From contig NZ_KN150731.1 of assembly GCF_000754805.1 (NCBI RefSeq), positions 372,001 through 436,000 of the forward strand: 64,000 nt of DNA, in the 5' to 3' direction. Both the position numbers and the translations under genes were made by a program. The notes beneath the pieces are model-generated. The model did not search any database. It saw only the letters and a program-made list of their open reading frames with translations, and was not told where the DNA came from. Positions 8,763 through 18,153 of this stretch are shown in pieces; positions within the stretch are counted from its first letter, which is position 1, and every line of letters starts with the position of its first letter. The DNA is from Yersinia frederiksenii ATCC 33641 (GTDB taxonomy: Bacteria > Pseudomonadota > Gammaproteobacteria > Enterobacterales > Enterobacteriaceae).

Positions 8763-9938
8763 ATGCAAAAAATGAAAAATGCGGTACAAAACTATGCCTG
8801 GGGCAGTACCAATGCACTCACTGAGCTGTATGGTATTGCTAATCCACAAGGGAAACCTATGGCGGAACTGTGGATGGGCGCGCATCCCAAAAGCAGTTCT
8901 GAAGTGCTAGATGCTAACGGCCAATGGCGCTCCCTGCGCGAAGTGATTGAACAACATCCCGATGCCAATTTAGGCCACGACGTTTTCAAACGTTTTGGTG
9001 AGTTACCTTTCTTGTTCAAAGTGCTGTGTGCGGCACAGCCACTGTCAATTCAAGTTCATCCAAGCAAAACCGCCGCCGAAATGGGCTTTGCTAAAGAGAA
9101 TCAGGCGGGTATTCCACTCGATGCGGCCGAAAGAAATTATAAAGATGCCAACCATAAGCCAGAGCTGGTTTATGCCCTGACACCTTTCCAGGCCATGAAT
9201 GGTTTCCGTACACTGGATGATATCGCCGCATTGCTGCAACCTTTGACGGCAGCGCATCCCGATATCGCTGCATTCCTGCGTGAACCCGATACCGAGCATT
9301 TAGCCACACTATTTGCCAGTTTGCTCAGTATGACGGGCGAACCCAAAACGCGCGCGCTGGGTATTCTGAAAGCGGCATTGAATAACCAACTGGGTGAGCC
9401 TTGGGATACTATCCGTAGCATCTCGCGTTTCTATCCTGAAGACAGCGGCCTGTTCTCGCCATTACTGCTGAATGTGGTGACGCTGCAACCGGGCGAGGCG
9501 ATGTTTTTATATGCCGAGACCCCACATGCCTATCTGGACGGTGTGGCGCTGGAAGTAATGGCTAACTCAGATAATGTCTTACGCGCCGGGCTAACCCCTA
9601 AGTTTATCGATATTCCGGAGTTAATGGCGAACCTGCAATTTATCCCTAAGCCGGCGAATACTCTGCTCACCACTCCACAGCAACAGGGCAACGAGTTGGT
9701 GTTCCCCATCCCGGTTGAAGACTTTGCTTTTTCCCTGCATACCTTAGCGGCCGATCCACAAGTGTTGGCGCAAAATAGCGCCGCTATCGTGTTTTGTGTT
9801 GCAGGTCAGGCGGTGCTGAAGAAAGCGCAGCAAGAAATCACACTGCAACCGGGCGAATCTTGTTTTATTCCGGCCAATGAGTCTCCGGTTAGCGTGCAAG
9901 GTGTTGGCTCGCTTGCCCGTGTCTACAACGCAGGGTGA
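8763..9938 (+). CDS. manA: Mannose-6-phosphate isomerase, class I
   Basis: The product is 391 residues, identical in length to E. coli ManA, starting MQKMKNAVQNYAWGS at the ATG at 8763. A longer in-frame start at 8688 adds residues that the family lacks. It is a zinc enzyme interconverting mannose 6-phosphate and fructose 6-phosphate. Visible metal and active-site elements are SIQVHPSK, KPELVYAL and the cupin motif ETPHAYLDGVALEVMANSDNVLRAGLTPK. A C-terminal cupin half runs from about residue 310. A GC-rich hairpin with a T-run follows the gene. Confidence 0.97.
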   Translation: MQKMKNAVQNYAWGSTNALTELYGIANPQGKPMAELWMGAHPKSSSEVLDANGQWRSLREVIEQHPDANLGHDVFKRFGELPFLFKVLCAAQPLSIQVHPSKTAAEMGFAKENQAGIPLDAAERNYKDANHKPELVYALTPFQAMNGFRTLDDIAALLQPLTAAHPDIAAFLREPDTEHLATLFASLLSMTGEPKTRALGILKAALNNQLGEPWDTIRSISRFYPEDSGLFSPLLLNVVTLQPGEAMFLYAETPHAYLDGVALEVMANSDNVLRAGLTPKFIDIPELMANLQFIPKPANTLLTTPQQQGNELVFPIPVEDFAFSLHTLAADPQVLAQNSAAIVFCVAGQAVLKKAQQEITLQPGESCFIPANESPVSVQGVGSLARVYNAG

Positions 9939-10248
9939 ACGAAGTACCTCATTTAGTTGTCTATTGCTGGTCTTTTGTTGCCTGAATGGATAGATTTCGG
10001 GGTCGCAATAGATATTTGCGCCCCAAAGTCGTTTTTTAGGCTCAGGATCGGACTAAAAGTGATTATTCACCGCAATAATATTTGTGTAAGTTTAATCAAG
10101 GCCTATATTATTTTGGGGGGTGCTATTTTTAGCACTCCCTTAGTGTCATACCCAATACTATTGAAAGATGGTGGGTATATTTAACTAGTGACTCATTACC
10201 GCGTTCAACGTAGTGAATTTGGTGTATTAGAAAAGGATGAACAGAACA
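9939..10248 (+). terminator. manA terminator and 310-bp spacer before ydgA
   Basis: The spacer holds a terminator: GGGG(T)CGCAA at 9999-10008 pairs with TTGCGCCCC at 10016-10024, followed by a T6 run at 10031-10036. A second hairpin at 10116-10139 (GGGGTGCTA with TAGCACTCC) lies further down. A 75-codon open frame at 9957-10184 overlaps both hairpins and is not believed to be a gene. Confidence 0.7.
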
Positions 10249-11787
10249 ATGAAAAAATCGTTAGTGGCTGTCAGCGTCATTGTGGTACTTGGCGCAGCAT
10301 GGACTGGAGCCTCGTGGTATACCGGCAAACTGATTGAACAACGTATGGGTGAATTGGTTAATAATGCAAACGGTCAGATCAGAACCTTGCTACCAAAAGC
10401 CGGGGTGAAATTTGCCTACACGGACTACCAACGTGGTCTGTTCCGTAGCCAGGTTCGCTATGTGTTACAAGCAGATAGCAGCGTAGCCGGTGAAAAAGCC
10501 CTAAAAGACGGTGACGAAGTGGTCTTCATCGAAACTATCGATCACGGCCCGTTCCCGTTAGCCCAGTTAAAAAAATTCAATCTGATCCCAAGCATGGCTT
10601 CGGTGCATACCGAGCTTGCCAACACGCCAGCATTGAAAAAACTGTTTGAAGTGACTAAGGGTCAATCACTATTTACTGCGGACTCCCGCATTTCATACAG
10701 TGGTGATACCTCTTCTGCCATTACTTTCATTCCTGTTGATTATCAGCAAAATACCACCAGCGTGAAATTCGCTGGTGCCAAGATTGATGCTGATGTTTCC
10801 CGCGATATGCGTGATGTGACAATGAGCGGATCTAGCGATAGTCTCGTTGTTGCCACTAAAAATCAGTGGGATCAAGTGGAGCAATTCACTCTGCAAGGCC
10901 TGTCAGTGAAAAGTGACAGCAAAACCGGTAAATTTGATCTGGGCATTGGCGAGCAGCAAGTTGGCATCAAGCAAATCGGTTTCAGTCTTGATGGTAAAGA
11001 GACTGCTACGCTGGTTGGCTTTAACCTGAACACCCAGTTAGGTGAAACCGATAAAGACTTGAACGGTAAACTGACCTACACACTGGATGCCTTGAAAATT
11101 CAAGGTAATGACTTTGGTTCGGGTAAATTGGCCTTTGCTTTTGCTAACCTCGATGGTCAAAGCCTGAAGCAATTCGCCACAGCTTATAATCAGCAAGTGA
11201 TGAAAGCCGTTCAAGCTGGCGAGAATCTTGATCCTGAAGCTTACCAGCAACAAATTACCGAGATATTGATTGCCAACCTTCCGGGCTTGCTGAAAGGTAA
11301 TCCGACCGTGAGTGTTGCCCCCCTAAGCTGGAAAAATGCCAAAGGGGAAAGTACCTTTACCCTGAATCTCGCCCTAGCCGACCCAGCACAGGCCAAAGAA
11401 AGTGCCGAACCGACGCTAGCACCTCAATCAGTGAAAAAAGTGGATGCAACACTGACCATCCCGCTGCCAATGGCCGTCGAGATGACAACCCAGATTGCAC
11501 GTCTACAAGGTTACAGCCCGGAAGAAGCACAGAAATTGGCGCAACAGCAAGTTCAAGGTATTGCTGCCATGGGCCAGATGTTTAAACTGACCACCACCAA
11601 AGATGATGTTATTAGCAGCAGCTTCCAATATGCTGATAACCAAGTTGATTTGAATGGTCAGAAAATGTCACTGCAAGAGTTCGTTGGCCTATTTGGTATG
11701 TTCGGTGGCGCACCTGCTGAAGAAGATGGTGGTTCTGAGCTTGAAGCTGTACCTGCCACGCCAGCACCCGCAGCTCCGGCACAATAA
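10249..11787 (+). CDS. ydgA: DUF945 family protein YdgA
   Basis: The product is 512 residues from the ATG at 10249, giving MKKSLVAVSVIVVLG as in E. coli YdgA. AAAGGA lies 12 bases upstream, whereas the in-frame ATG at 10237 abuts it and is too close. An N-terminal hydrophobic segment (residues 4-22) acts as signal or anchor. The rest is periplasmic, repetitive beta-rich sequence of the DUF945 family. The tail is Pro/Ala-rich (ATPAPAAPAQ). The function is not firmly established; it has been treated as a GltX/LPS-like inner-membrane-linked periplasmic protein. The position after manA matches E. coli. Confidence 0.92.
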   Translation: MKKSLVAVSVIVVLGAAWTGASWYTGKLIEQRMGELVNNANGQIRTLLPKAGVKFAYTDYQRGLFRSQVRYVLQADSSVAGEKALKDGDEVVFIETIDHGPFPLAQLKKFNLIPSMASVHTELANTPALKKLFEVTKGQSLFTADSRISYSGDTSSAITFIPVDYQQNTTSVKFAGAKIDADVSRDMRDVTMSGSSDSLVVATKNQWDQVEQFTLQGLSVKSDSKTGKFDLGIGEQQVGIKQIGFSLDGKETATLVGFNLNTQLGETDKDLNGKLTYTLDALKIQGNDFGSGKLAFAFANLDGQSLKQFATAYNQQVMKAVQAGENLDPEAYQQQITEILIANLPGLLKGNPTVSVAPLSWKNAKGESTFTLNLALADPAQAKESAEPTLAPQSVKKVDATLTIPLPMAVEMTTQIARLQGYSPEEAQKLAQQQVQGIAAMGQMFKLTTTKDDVISSSFQYADNQVDLNGQKMSLQEFVGLFGMFGGAPAEEDGGSELEAVPATPAPAAPAQ

Positions 11788-11814
11788 GTCATTTATCTAC
11801 GGTATAAAACGAAG

Positions 11815-11840
11815 CGGAGCCTGAGGGCTCCGTTTTTTTT
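11815..11840 (+). terminator. Strong terminator after ydgA
   Basis: CGGAGCC and GGGCTCCG enclose a TGA loop and are followed by eight T residues. The T-run touches the stop codon of the convergent LysR gene. Confidence 0.9.
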
Positions 11841-12753
11841 AGGGTGGCAAGGTGTTGATCTGTCGTACTTGCTCTAAAAATGAACGCAGTACGGGTGACT
11901 GATTATCCGATAAATAAGCAATACCAATCCCCATGGATAAAGCCGCAAACTCATGATTAAGCGCCCGAAAAACAACGCCTTCTCGCTTTACCTTCTTCAG
12001 TGATGATGGGATCAACCCAATACCCTGACCTTCAGCAATCAAGCCCAGCAAGATATGGTGATCCACCGGTTCGGGAACCACCTGAAAAGTAAAACCAACC
12101 CGATCAAAAAAAGCCTGACAATAGTCATAGAAACCGGGGTTTAAGCGCCGTTTAAACCAAAAGATAGGCTGGTCTTTGAGGTCACTCAAACCCAGTTTAC
12201 GTTTATTGGCCAAGTGATGATGTGCGGGCAAAGCCGCAATAAAAGGCTCCTGATAAATCGACTCTATGGCTAAACCGTCCCCGGCGATGGCGGTATTTAA
12301 TCCGATAAAGGCAACATCCATCACGCCATTCTTGATATCGCGCAGCAGTGGGAGTGAAGTTTTACCTTTCGTCACCAACTGCCAGTCAGGAAATGTCTGA
12401 CCCAGCTGTTGTTCCACATCAGGAATAACGCTACGGTCAAATACCGTGGTATAGCCAATAACAAATTTTCTGTATTCAGGATCCTGAGCAGCACGTGCCG
12501 CAGTAATGGCTTTCTCAGCCTGTAACAACGCCAACTTAGCTTCAGGCAAAAATGCCGCTCCAGCCGCTGTCAATGTGACTCCGGATTGACTCCTGAGAAA
12601 TAACTGCACACCTAACAACTCTTCCAACTGATGAATTTGCCGGCTTAGTGGTGGCTGAGAGATATGCAACCGCTCAGCCGCTCGCCTGAAGCTGAGTTCT
12701 TCGCTAACCGCCACAAAGTAGCGGAATTGTCGTAAATCAATCGCTGTATTCAT
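11839..12753 (-). CDS. LysR-family transcriptional regulator
   Basis: The product is 304 residues. The N-terminal winged HTH is typical (LRQFRYFVAVSEELSFRRAAERLHISQPPLSRQIHQLEE, split here as residues 7-45), followed by a LysR substrate-binding domain. The sequence is of the CatR/BenM-like group (LFLRSQSGVTLTAAGAAFL). It diverges from an exported NHL-repeat protein across 115 bp that contains ATACC/GGTAT elements near 12755-12780. LysR regulators commonly control the divergent gene, so that neighbour is the likely target. The inducer is unknown. Confidence 0.88.
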   Translation of the reverse strand: MNTAIDLRQFRYFVAVSEELSFRRAAERLHISQPPLSRQIHQLEELLGVQLFLRSQSGVTLTAAGAAFLPEAKLALLQAEKAITAARAAQDPEYRKFVIGYTTVFDRSVIPDVEQQLGQTFPDWQLVTKGKTSLPLLRDIKNGVMDVAFIGLNTAIAGDGLAIESIYQEPFIAALPAHHHLANKRKLGLSDLKDQPIFWFKRRLNPGFYDYCQAFFDRVGFTFQVVPEPVDHHILLGLIAEGQGIGLIPSSLKKVKREGVVFRALNHEFAALSMGIGIAYLSDNQSPVLRSFLEQVRQINTLPP

Positions 12754-12868
12754 ACCTAAAAAGTATCACCTAAATGGTATTGGATACAATGCCACTGCGC
12801 AGCCTAGAGTAATGCTCGGTAAACGATGAGTTCTTTGAAAATCCACCCTATAGATAAGGTTGCGACCA

Positions 12869-13696
12869 ATGAAAACTGGCCTGTATTCCCTAATGTTAGG
12901 ATGCAATACCCTTTTGCTTCCTCTCGCCTTCCCGTCAATCAGCATAGCGCAGCCAATAGCGGCTGAAAATATTAGCCAATGGCAAGGATTTAATGCACCA
13001 ACCGGCATCGCCACCGCAAAAGATGGTACGATCTATGTGACTAATTGGGGCGGCAATACCGTGGACAAAATCGCGTCTGATGGCTCCCGTACCGTTTTTC
13101 TGACCGGAATATCCTCGCCAGCAGGTATTGTTATTGATAACGATGGAACTATTTTCGTTGCATCCTATTCCGGTGACTATATCGAGGCCATAGCGCCTGA
13201 CGGGGCCAGAAAACGACTGGTTGAGGGACTTGCCACTCCGACCGGGTTGGCCCTTGCGGCTAATGGTCAACTGCTAGTAGCCAATAGAGCGGCCGGTCAG
13301 ATCTTGTCGATCAATAAATCAAACAGCCAACAACGTGTCGTCGCCCGCTCGCTATCCCTGCCCGTAGGCGTTGTTGAAATGAAAGATGGCAGTCTGGTTT
13401 CGTCACAGTACGGCGGGCGAGTGACTCGAATTAAACCTGATGGAACCACACAAGAGCTGGGAAAAGAGTTTATCCGACCGGGTGTCGGTATTCTGGCTGA
13501 TGGCGATGATGCCGTTTTTGTCATTGATAATGGGGCTAACGTGGTGCGGCGGGTTTCATTCTCAGGGCAGACACAGACCATCGGCCCGGAAATGACTGGC
13601 GGCAGTGCGGTCGCACTGGGTTGGGGCAATAGCAACGAACTACTGGCTGGAGCTTGGGGGAACAATAGGATTTACCGTATCCACCTGACGCGTTAG
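12869..13696 (+). CDS. Exported NHL/SMP-30-like beta-propeller protein
   Basis: The product is 275 residues from the ATG at 12869, which has AAGG about 10 bases upstream; a TTG at 12860 is in frame but overlaps this spacing. A Sec signal peptide with a Cys-containing core (MLGCNTLLLPLAFPSISIAQ) ends near residue 30. The mature part carries repeated blades of the form GI...DGTIYVTNWGGNTV, GIVIDNDGTIFVASYSGD, GLALAANGQLLVANRAAG and GVGILADGDDAVFVIDNGA, about 40 residues each. This predicts a six-bladed propeller in the periplasm. Possible roles are lactonase-like hydrolysis or a ligand-binding scaffold; neither can be decided from sequence. Confidence 0.8.
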   Translation: MKTGLYSLMLGCNTLLLPLAFPSISIAQPIAAENISQWQGFNAPTGIATAKDGTIYVTNWGGNTVDKIASDGSRTVFLTGISSPAGIVIDNDGTIFVASYSGDYIEAIAPDGARKRLVEGLATPTGLALAANGQLLVANRAAGQILSINKSNSQQRVVARSLSLPVGVVEMKDGSLVSSQYGGRVTRIKPDGTTQELGKEFIRPGVGILADGDDAVFVIDNGANVVRRVSFSGQTQTIGPEMTGGSAVALGWGNSNELLAGAWGNNRIYRIHLTR

Positions 13697-13718
13697 TCTG
13701 AATGGCAGAGACAAAGAC

Positions 13719-13740
13719 GCGGCCAAAAGAGTTCGGCCGC
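13719..13740. terminator. Hairpin between NHL gene and malI
   Basis: GCGGCC (13719-13724) pairs with GGCCGC (13735-13740) between convergent genes. There is no T-run, so it is a hairpin with uncertain terminator activity. Confidence 0.4.
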
Positions 13741-13781
13741 GGTTGCCCGACTAAAGTAACCAACACTGTTGATCGTCGTGA

Positions 13782-14813
13782 TCAAGCCGAGCCACGACGG
13801 ATCAACACCGGCGGTAATATCACGTTTTGCAGTTGCAAATCTACCCCGGCAATACGTTGGAGTAACCGCAACCCGGCACTGTAACCAATCTCTCTGGCAG
13901 AACTGGTGATAAAGGTTAACGGCGGCTCAGTGAGCTCAGCTTCAGGAACATCACCAAAACCAATCAATGCCACTTGTTGATCGAGATAGGTATCCACCCC
14001 GGCGCTGCCAATGGTTCTACCCGTGCGTAAAATACCAAAATAAGCCCCCAATGCCACTGACGCCTGATGGCATACAATGGCGCTGACATTGGGATGATGA
14101 CGCAATAACTCTTCCGCCGCATCTGCAGCAGCTTGTTGATGGCTGTCACATTCAACCACCCATTCTGAGCGAAACGGTAGCCCATATTGCACCAATGTGG
14201 CACAAAAGCCCCCTAGCCGCTCAGCACGAGTCAATGAGTGCGAATGACCGCCCAAATAAGCAATTTGCCGATGACCGCGATCAATAAGAAACTCCGTCGC
14301 CATTTTAGCCGCTTGCATATTGTCGGGACGCACTACATCCACCCCCTCCAACACGTTGGAACGAGCGGCGCAAATCAGTGGGATATCATGCTCGGCGGCT
14401 TTTTCTTGTAATCCCATTTCCCGTTTGGCACCGCCCCCCAGCACCAAGCCATCAACCCCTTGAGCAATCAGTGTGTTAAAACAACGTAATAGCCCTTTAC
14501 CCTCACGACCGCTTTGGGTCAGGAATAACAGTTTGCCCTCGGCTTCAATTGCCTGGCTCAATCCCGCAGTCATTTCGGCATAAAATGGATCGCCAATATC
14601 ACGTACGATCAAACCAATGACGCCAGACTCCCCGCCGCGTAATTGGGCCGCCTGACGGTTACGGACATAACCCAATTGTTCTATTGCCTGATTAACCCGG
14701 TCGGAAGTGGCCGGAGAAATACGCCCTTTGCCACTGATCGCGAGTGAAACAGTCGCGACCGAGACCCCCGCAAATTTGGCCACATCGGTAATTGTCGTTT
14801 TTTTAATAGTCAT
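13782..14813 (-). CDS. malI: LacI-family repressor MalI
   Basis: The product is 343 residues. An N-terminal LacI HTH (ITDVAKFAGVSVATVSLAISGKGRISPAT) is followed by a periplasmic-binding-protein-like effector domain. The wording closely follows E. coli MalI (GYVRNRQAAQLRGGESGVIGLIVRD, HSLTRAERLGG, VVRPDNMQAA). MalI represses malX and malY. It is divergent from malX, and two near-palindromic MalI-type operators lie in the spacer. The inducer is not known even in E. coli. Confidence 0.95.
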   Translation of the reverse strand: MTIKKTTITDVAKFAGVSVATVSLAISGKGRISPATSDRVNQAIEQLGYVRNRQAAQLRGGESGVIGLIVRDIGDPFYAEMTAGLSQAIEAEGKLLFLTQSGREGKGLLRCFNTLIAQGVDGLVLGGGAKREMGLQEKAAEHDIPLICAARSNVLEGVDVVRPDNMQAAKMATEFLIDRGHRQIAYLGGHSHSLTRAERLGGFCATLVQYGLPFRSEWVVECDSHQQAAADAAEELLRHHPNVSAIVCHQASVALGAYFGILRTGRTIGSAGVDTYLDQQVALIGFGDVPEAELTEPPLTFITSSAREIGYSAGLRLLQRIAGVDLQLQNVILPPVLIRRGSA

Positions 14814-14931
14814 AACCGCTGATAAGCATTGTTAACTTAGTCTGGTCAATCTTCGTACTTCAGCACGAAGCCCAATACATCCGGGTAAATGTTACACCCG
14901 CAGCATCAAATTCATCCGACAAAACACGCTA

Positions 14932-14947
14932 AGTTAAACGTTTAATC
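14932..14947. promoter_or_regulatory. MalI operator 1 (candidate)
   Basis: The palindromic core TTAAACGTTTAA (14934-14945) matches 12 of 16 positions of the E. coli MalI operator GATAAAACGTTTTATC as I recall it. Its centre is 78 bp from that of operator 2. Confidence 0.65.
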
Positions 14948-14984
14948 TGATGATTTACTCTAATACAAAAATAGGATCGGTAAT

Positions 14985-15000
14985 TGTGACTTGCCACTCA
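14985..15000. promoter_or_regulatory. CRP half-site between malI and malX (candidate)
   Basis: TGTGA at 14985-14989 is a perfect half-site; the second half ACTCA is degenerate. The malI and malX promoters are CRP-activated in E. coli. The rest of the 331-bp spacer 14814-15144 holds the two MalI operators and no gene. Confidence 0.4.
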
Positions 15001-15009
15001 TATTATCTG

Positions 15010-15025
15010 GGTTAAACGTTTTATC
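15010..15025. promoter_or_regulatory. MalI operator 2 (candidate)
   Basis: GGTTAAACGTTTTATC matches 14 of 16 positions of the recalled E. coli MalI operator. It lies 120 bp before malX. Confidence 0.75.
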
Positions 15026-15144
15026 TTATTTTACCTCCAGACAGGGAGACGAAATACCCGCCATGGCACGTCAATAAATATCAGCGAGTGGCGTTTTTAA
15101 TATCAGCATTTTTAACATCAGGTGTGTTAAGCACAGGAGTCACT

Positions 15145-16755
15145 ATGTCAGCGGTAAAAAAACAAAAAATTACGCTGTGGGAGTTTTTCCAAAGTTTGGG
15201 GAAAACTTTCATGCTACCCGTCGCCCTGCTCTCCTTCTGCGGGATCATGTTGGGCATCGGCAGTTCACTCAGCAGTAAAGATGTCATCACTCTGTTGCCG
15301 TTTATTGGTCATCCTGCCTTCCAGTTATTATTTACATGGATGAGTAAAGTTGGCTCATTTGCTTTTAGCTTCTTGCCAGTGATGTTCGCCATCGCTATCC
15401 CACTGGGTATGGCACGCGAAAACAAAGGTGTGGCGGCGTTCTCCGGTTTTGTCGGTTTTGCGGTCCTGAATCTGGCTACCAACTTTTACCTCACCACCAG
15501 CGGGGTGTTGCCAACGACCGATCCCTTGGTACTGAAAACCCATAATATTCAGAATATTTTGGGCATTCAGTCCATTGATACCGGTATTTTGGGTGCAGTC
15601 ATTGTCGGGGTTATTGTTTACCTGCTACATGAGCGCTTCAACACCATTCGCCTACCTGATGCATTAGCTTTCTTTGGCGGCACCCGCTTTGTCCCGATTG
15701 TGACCACTGTGGTCCTCGGACTGGTCGGTTTATTGATCCCGCTGATCTGGCCTTGGTTTGCTGCCGGTATTAATGGCTTGGGCCGATTGATCAATGGTGC
15801 CGGGATGTTTGGCCCGATGATCTTCGGTAGCGGCGAGCGCTTATTACTGCCCTTTGGCTTACACCATATCTTGGTGGCACTGATTCGTTTCACTGAAGCG
15901 GGCGGCACTATGGATGTCTGTGGTCATAGCGTCAGTGGTGCCTTGACCATCTTCCAGGCGCAATTATCCTGCCCGACTACCACCGGTTTCTCTGAAAGTG
16001 CAACGCGCTTCTTGTCTCAGGGTAAAATGCCTGCATTCCTTGGTGGTTTACCGGGTGCAGCACTGGCAATGTACCACTGCGCCAAACCTGAAAACCGTCA
16101 TAAAATTAAAGGATTACTGATTTCTGGCGTGGTGGCTTGTGTGGTCGGCGGCACCACCGAACCGATTGAATTCCTGTTCTTGTTTGTCGCGCCATTCCTC
16201 TATCTGATCCATGCCATCCTGACCGGTTTGGGCTTTACCGTCATGGCCTTACTGGGAGTTACCATCGGCAATACTGACGGTAATATCATTGATTTTGTGG
16301 TGTTCGGCATTCTGCATGGCACCGCCACTAAATGGTACTGGGTGCCAGTAGTCGCGGGGATCTGGTTTGTTGCTTACTATATGATCTTCCGTTTTGCTAT
16401 TCAGCACTTCAATATCAAAACTCCGGGACGTGAGAGTGAAACCACCGCCAGTACCAATGCTGAAAAGGCGGCCAGTGGCGCAGTTACCGGTAAATCCGGC
16501 TATAACTCCCCGGCTATCCTAACGGCGCTGGGGGGCGCGGATAATATTGTCTCATTAGATAACTGTATTACTCGCTTACGTATGTCAGTTAAAGATATGA
16601 GTCTGGTAGACAAAGAAGCGCTGAAAGCCAACCGGGCCATTGGGGTTATTCAACTCAACGATCACAACCTTCAAGTGGTTATTGGCCCACAAGTGCAATC
16701 AGTGAAAGATGAATTAGACTCACTGATAGGCAATCAGCAATTTGCCACGTCCTAA
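15145..16755 (+). CDS. malX: PTS maltose/glucose-type permease IICB MalX
   Basis: The product is 536 residues from the ATG at 15145, preceded by CAGGAG. An EIIC membrane domain (about 15-420; LPFGLHHILVALIRF, GGTTEPIEFLFLF) is followed by an EIIB domain with SLDNCITRLRMSV, phospho-cysteine Cys474. No EIIA is present. In E. coli MalX can take up glucose and maltose by facilitated diffusion or phosphotransfer, and its natural substrate is unsettled. It heads a malX-malY operon controlled by MalI. It is a paralogue of the PTS permease at 4192-5805, sharing the IICB layout. Confidence 0.95.
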   Translation: MSAVKKQKITLWEFFQSLGKTFMLPVALLSFCGIMLGIGSSLSSKDVITLLPFIGHPAFQLLFTWMSKVGSFAFSFLPVMFAIAIPLGMARENKGVAAFSGFVGFAVLNLATNFYLTTSGVLPTTDPLVLKTHNIQNILGIQSIDTGILGAVIVGVIVYLLHERFNTIRLPDALAFFGGTRFVPIVTTVVLGLVGLLIPLIWPWFAAGINGLGRLINGAGMFGPMIFGSGERLLLPFGLHHILVALIRFTEAGGTMDVCGHSVSGALTIFQAQLSCPTTTGFSESATRFLSQGKMPAFLGGLPGAALAMYHCAKPENRHKIKGLLISGVVACVVGGTTEPIEFLFLFVAPFLYLIHAILTGLGFTVMALLGVTIGNTDGNIIDFVVFGILHGTATKWYWVPVVAGIWFVAYYMIFRFAIQHFNIKTPGRESETTASTNAEKAASGAVTGKSGYNSPAILTALGGADNIVSLDNCITRLRMSVKDMSLVDKEALKANRAIGVIQLNDHNLQVVIGPQVQSVKDELDSLIGNQQFATS

Positions 16756-16825
16756 CTCGATAATCCGTTGAGCGATGGCTAAAGACCGATTATGTGAACA
16801 TTAAGACCCGAAGTCCTTGCCGTGG

Positions 16826-16843
16826 CCGCTAACAACTTAGCGG
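16826..16843. repeat. Small hairpin between malX and malY
   Basis: CCGCTAA (16826-16832) pairs with TTAGCGG (16837-16843) in the 127-bp malX-malY gap. There is no long T-run. It may modulate mRNA stability within the operon. Confidence 0.5.
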
Positions 16844-16882
16844 CTTCAAATACCGAGGGTCTACTTGATAAGTGAGATGCAA

Positions 16883-18061
16883 ATGTTTGATTTCTCCACC
16901 CCTGTCGATCGCCACGGCACGTGGTGTACCCAATGGGACTATATTGCAGACCGTTTTGGCGCCGCAGACTTGCTGCCCTTTACTATCTCGGATATGGACT
17001 TCCCCACCGCACCGGCTATTCTGCAAGCGCTGAATCAGCGAATCGAACACGGGGTGTTGGGGTACAGCCGCTGGCAGCATGAAGATTTTCTGGGTGCGGT
17101 TCGTCATTGGTATCAGCAACGTTTTCATTGCCATATTGATACCTCAATGGCGGTTTATGGCCCATCGGTTATTTATATGGTGGCCCAGCTCATTCGTTGC
17201 TGGTCAGCTCCCGGTGATTTCATCGTCACCCACACCCCTGCTTATGATGCTTTTTACAAAGTGATCCTCGGTAATCAACGTCAATTACTGAGCTGTCCAC
17301 TGCATAAAGTTGACAACCAGTGGCAATGCGACATGGCCCATTTGGAAGCTTTGCTGGCCCGTCCCCAGACTAAAGTTTTATTACTGTGCAGCCCGCACAA
17401 CCCAACCGGCAAAGTCTGGACACCGCAAGAGCTGGCACACATGGCGGAGTTGTGTGAGCGCCATCAGGTCAAAGTGATCAGTGATGAGATTCACATGGAC
17501 ATGACTTGGGGTGATCAAGTCCATACCCCGTGGAGTCAGGTTGGCCAGACACCTTGGGCTTTACTGACCTCCGGCTCCAAGACCTTTAATATTCCCGCAC
17601 TAACAGGGGCTTACGGTTTTATCAGTGACACTGAGACTCGCGATATCTATACCCAGATGTTAAAGGGCCGCGATGGTCTATCTTCCCCAGCGGTGCTGGC
17701 GATCGTTGCGCATATCGCCGCGTATCGGCAGGCAGAACCTTGGTTGGATGAATTGCGCCATTATCTGCAAGCCAATCTGGCTTATGTTGCTCAGCGATTA
17801 AATGAAGCCTTCCCGACATTAAACTGGCAACCCCCCCAGGCAACCTATTTAGCCTGGATAGATTTGCGCCCACTGAATCTTGATGATCATCAATTGCAGA
17901 ATGTCCTGATCGAGCAACAGAAAGTCGCCATTATGCCCGGTTTTACCTACGGCGAAGAGGGCCGCGGTTTCCTGCGCCTCAATGTCGGCTGCCCACGCAG
18001 CAAAGTTGTCGCCGGTATGGATAAGTTGATCAGTGGCATCCAATTTTTGCAGGGGAAATAA
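16883..18061 (+). CDS. malY: Cystathionine beta-lyase / MalT modulator MalY
   Basis: The product is 392 residues of fold-type I PLP-dependent aminotransferase (PatB/MalY) type, starting MFDFSTPVDRHGTW as in E. coli. The ATG at 16883 follows GTGAG; upstream ATG 16877 and TTG 16865 are in frame but not conserved. The PLP lysine is Lys233 in SGSKTFNIP, and CSPHNPTGKVW and ISDEIHMD are the cofactor-binding motifs. The enzyme cleaves cystathionine. In E. coli it also binds MalT and reduces maltose gene expression. Confidence 0.95.
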   Translation: MFDFSTPVDRHGTWCTQWDYIADRFGAADLLPFTISDMDFPTAPAILQALNQRIEHGVLGYSRWQHEDFLGAVRHWYQQRFHCHIDTSMAVYGPSVIYMVAQLIRCWSAPGDFIVTHTPAYDAFYKVILGNQRQLLSCPLHKVDNQWQCDMAHLEALLARPQTKVLLLCSPHNPTGKVWTPQELAHMAELCERHQVKVISDEIHMDMTWGDQVHTPWSQVGQTPWALLTSGSKTFNIPALTGAYGFISDTETRDIYTQMLKGRDGLSSPAVLAIVAHIAAYRQAEPWLDELRHYLQANLAYVAQRLNEAFPTLNWQPPQATYLAWIDLRPLNLDDHQLQNVLIEQQKVAIMPGFTYGEEGRGFLRLNVGCPRSKVVAGMDKLISGIQFLQGK

Positions 18062-18153
18062 CGATTGGGTTTGCTGACAAACTGACATTATCAGTTCCGC
18101 GTCTATCGGGGCGACTGCACCGATGGGCGCTCCAGTCACATATACCACTTGAG

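Noticed and set aside
9957-10184. 75-codon open frame after manA
   Set aside because: It covers the manA terminator and a second hairpin, has no clear ribosome-binding site and no recognisable family pattern.
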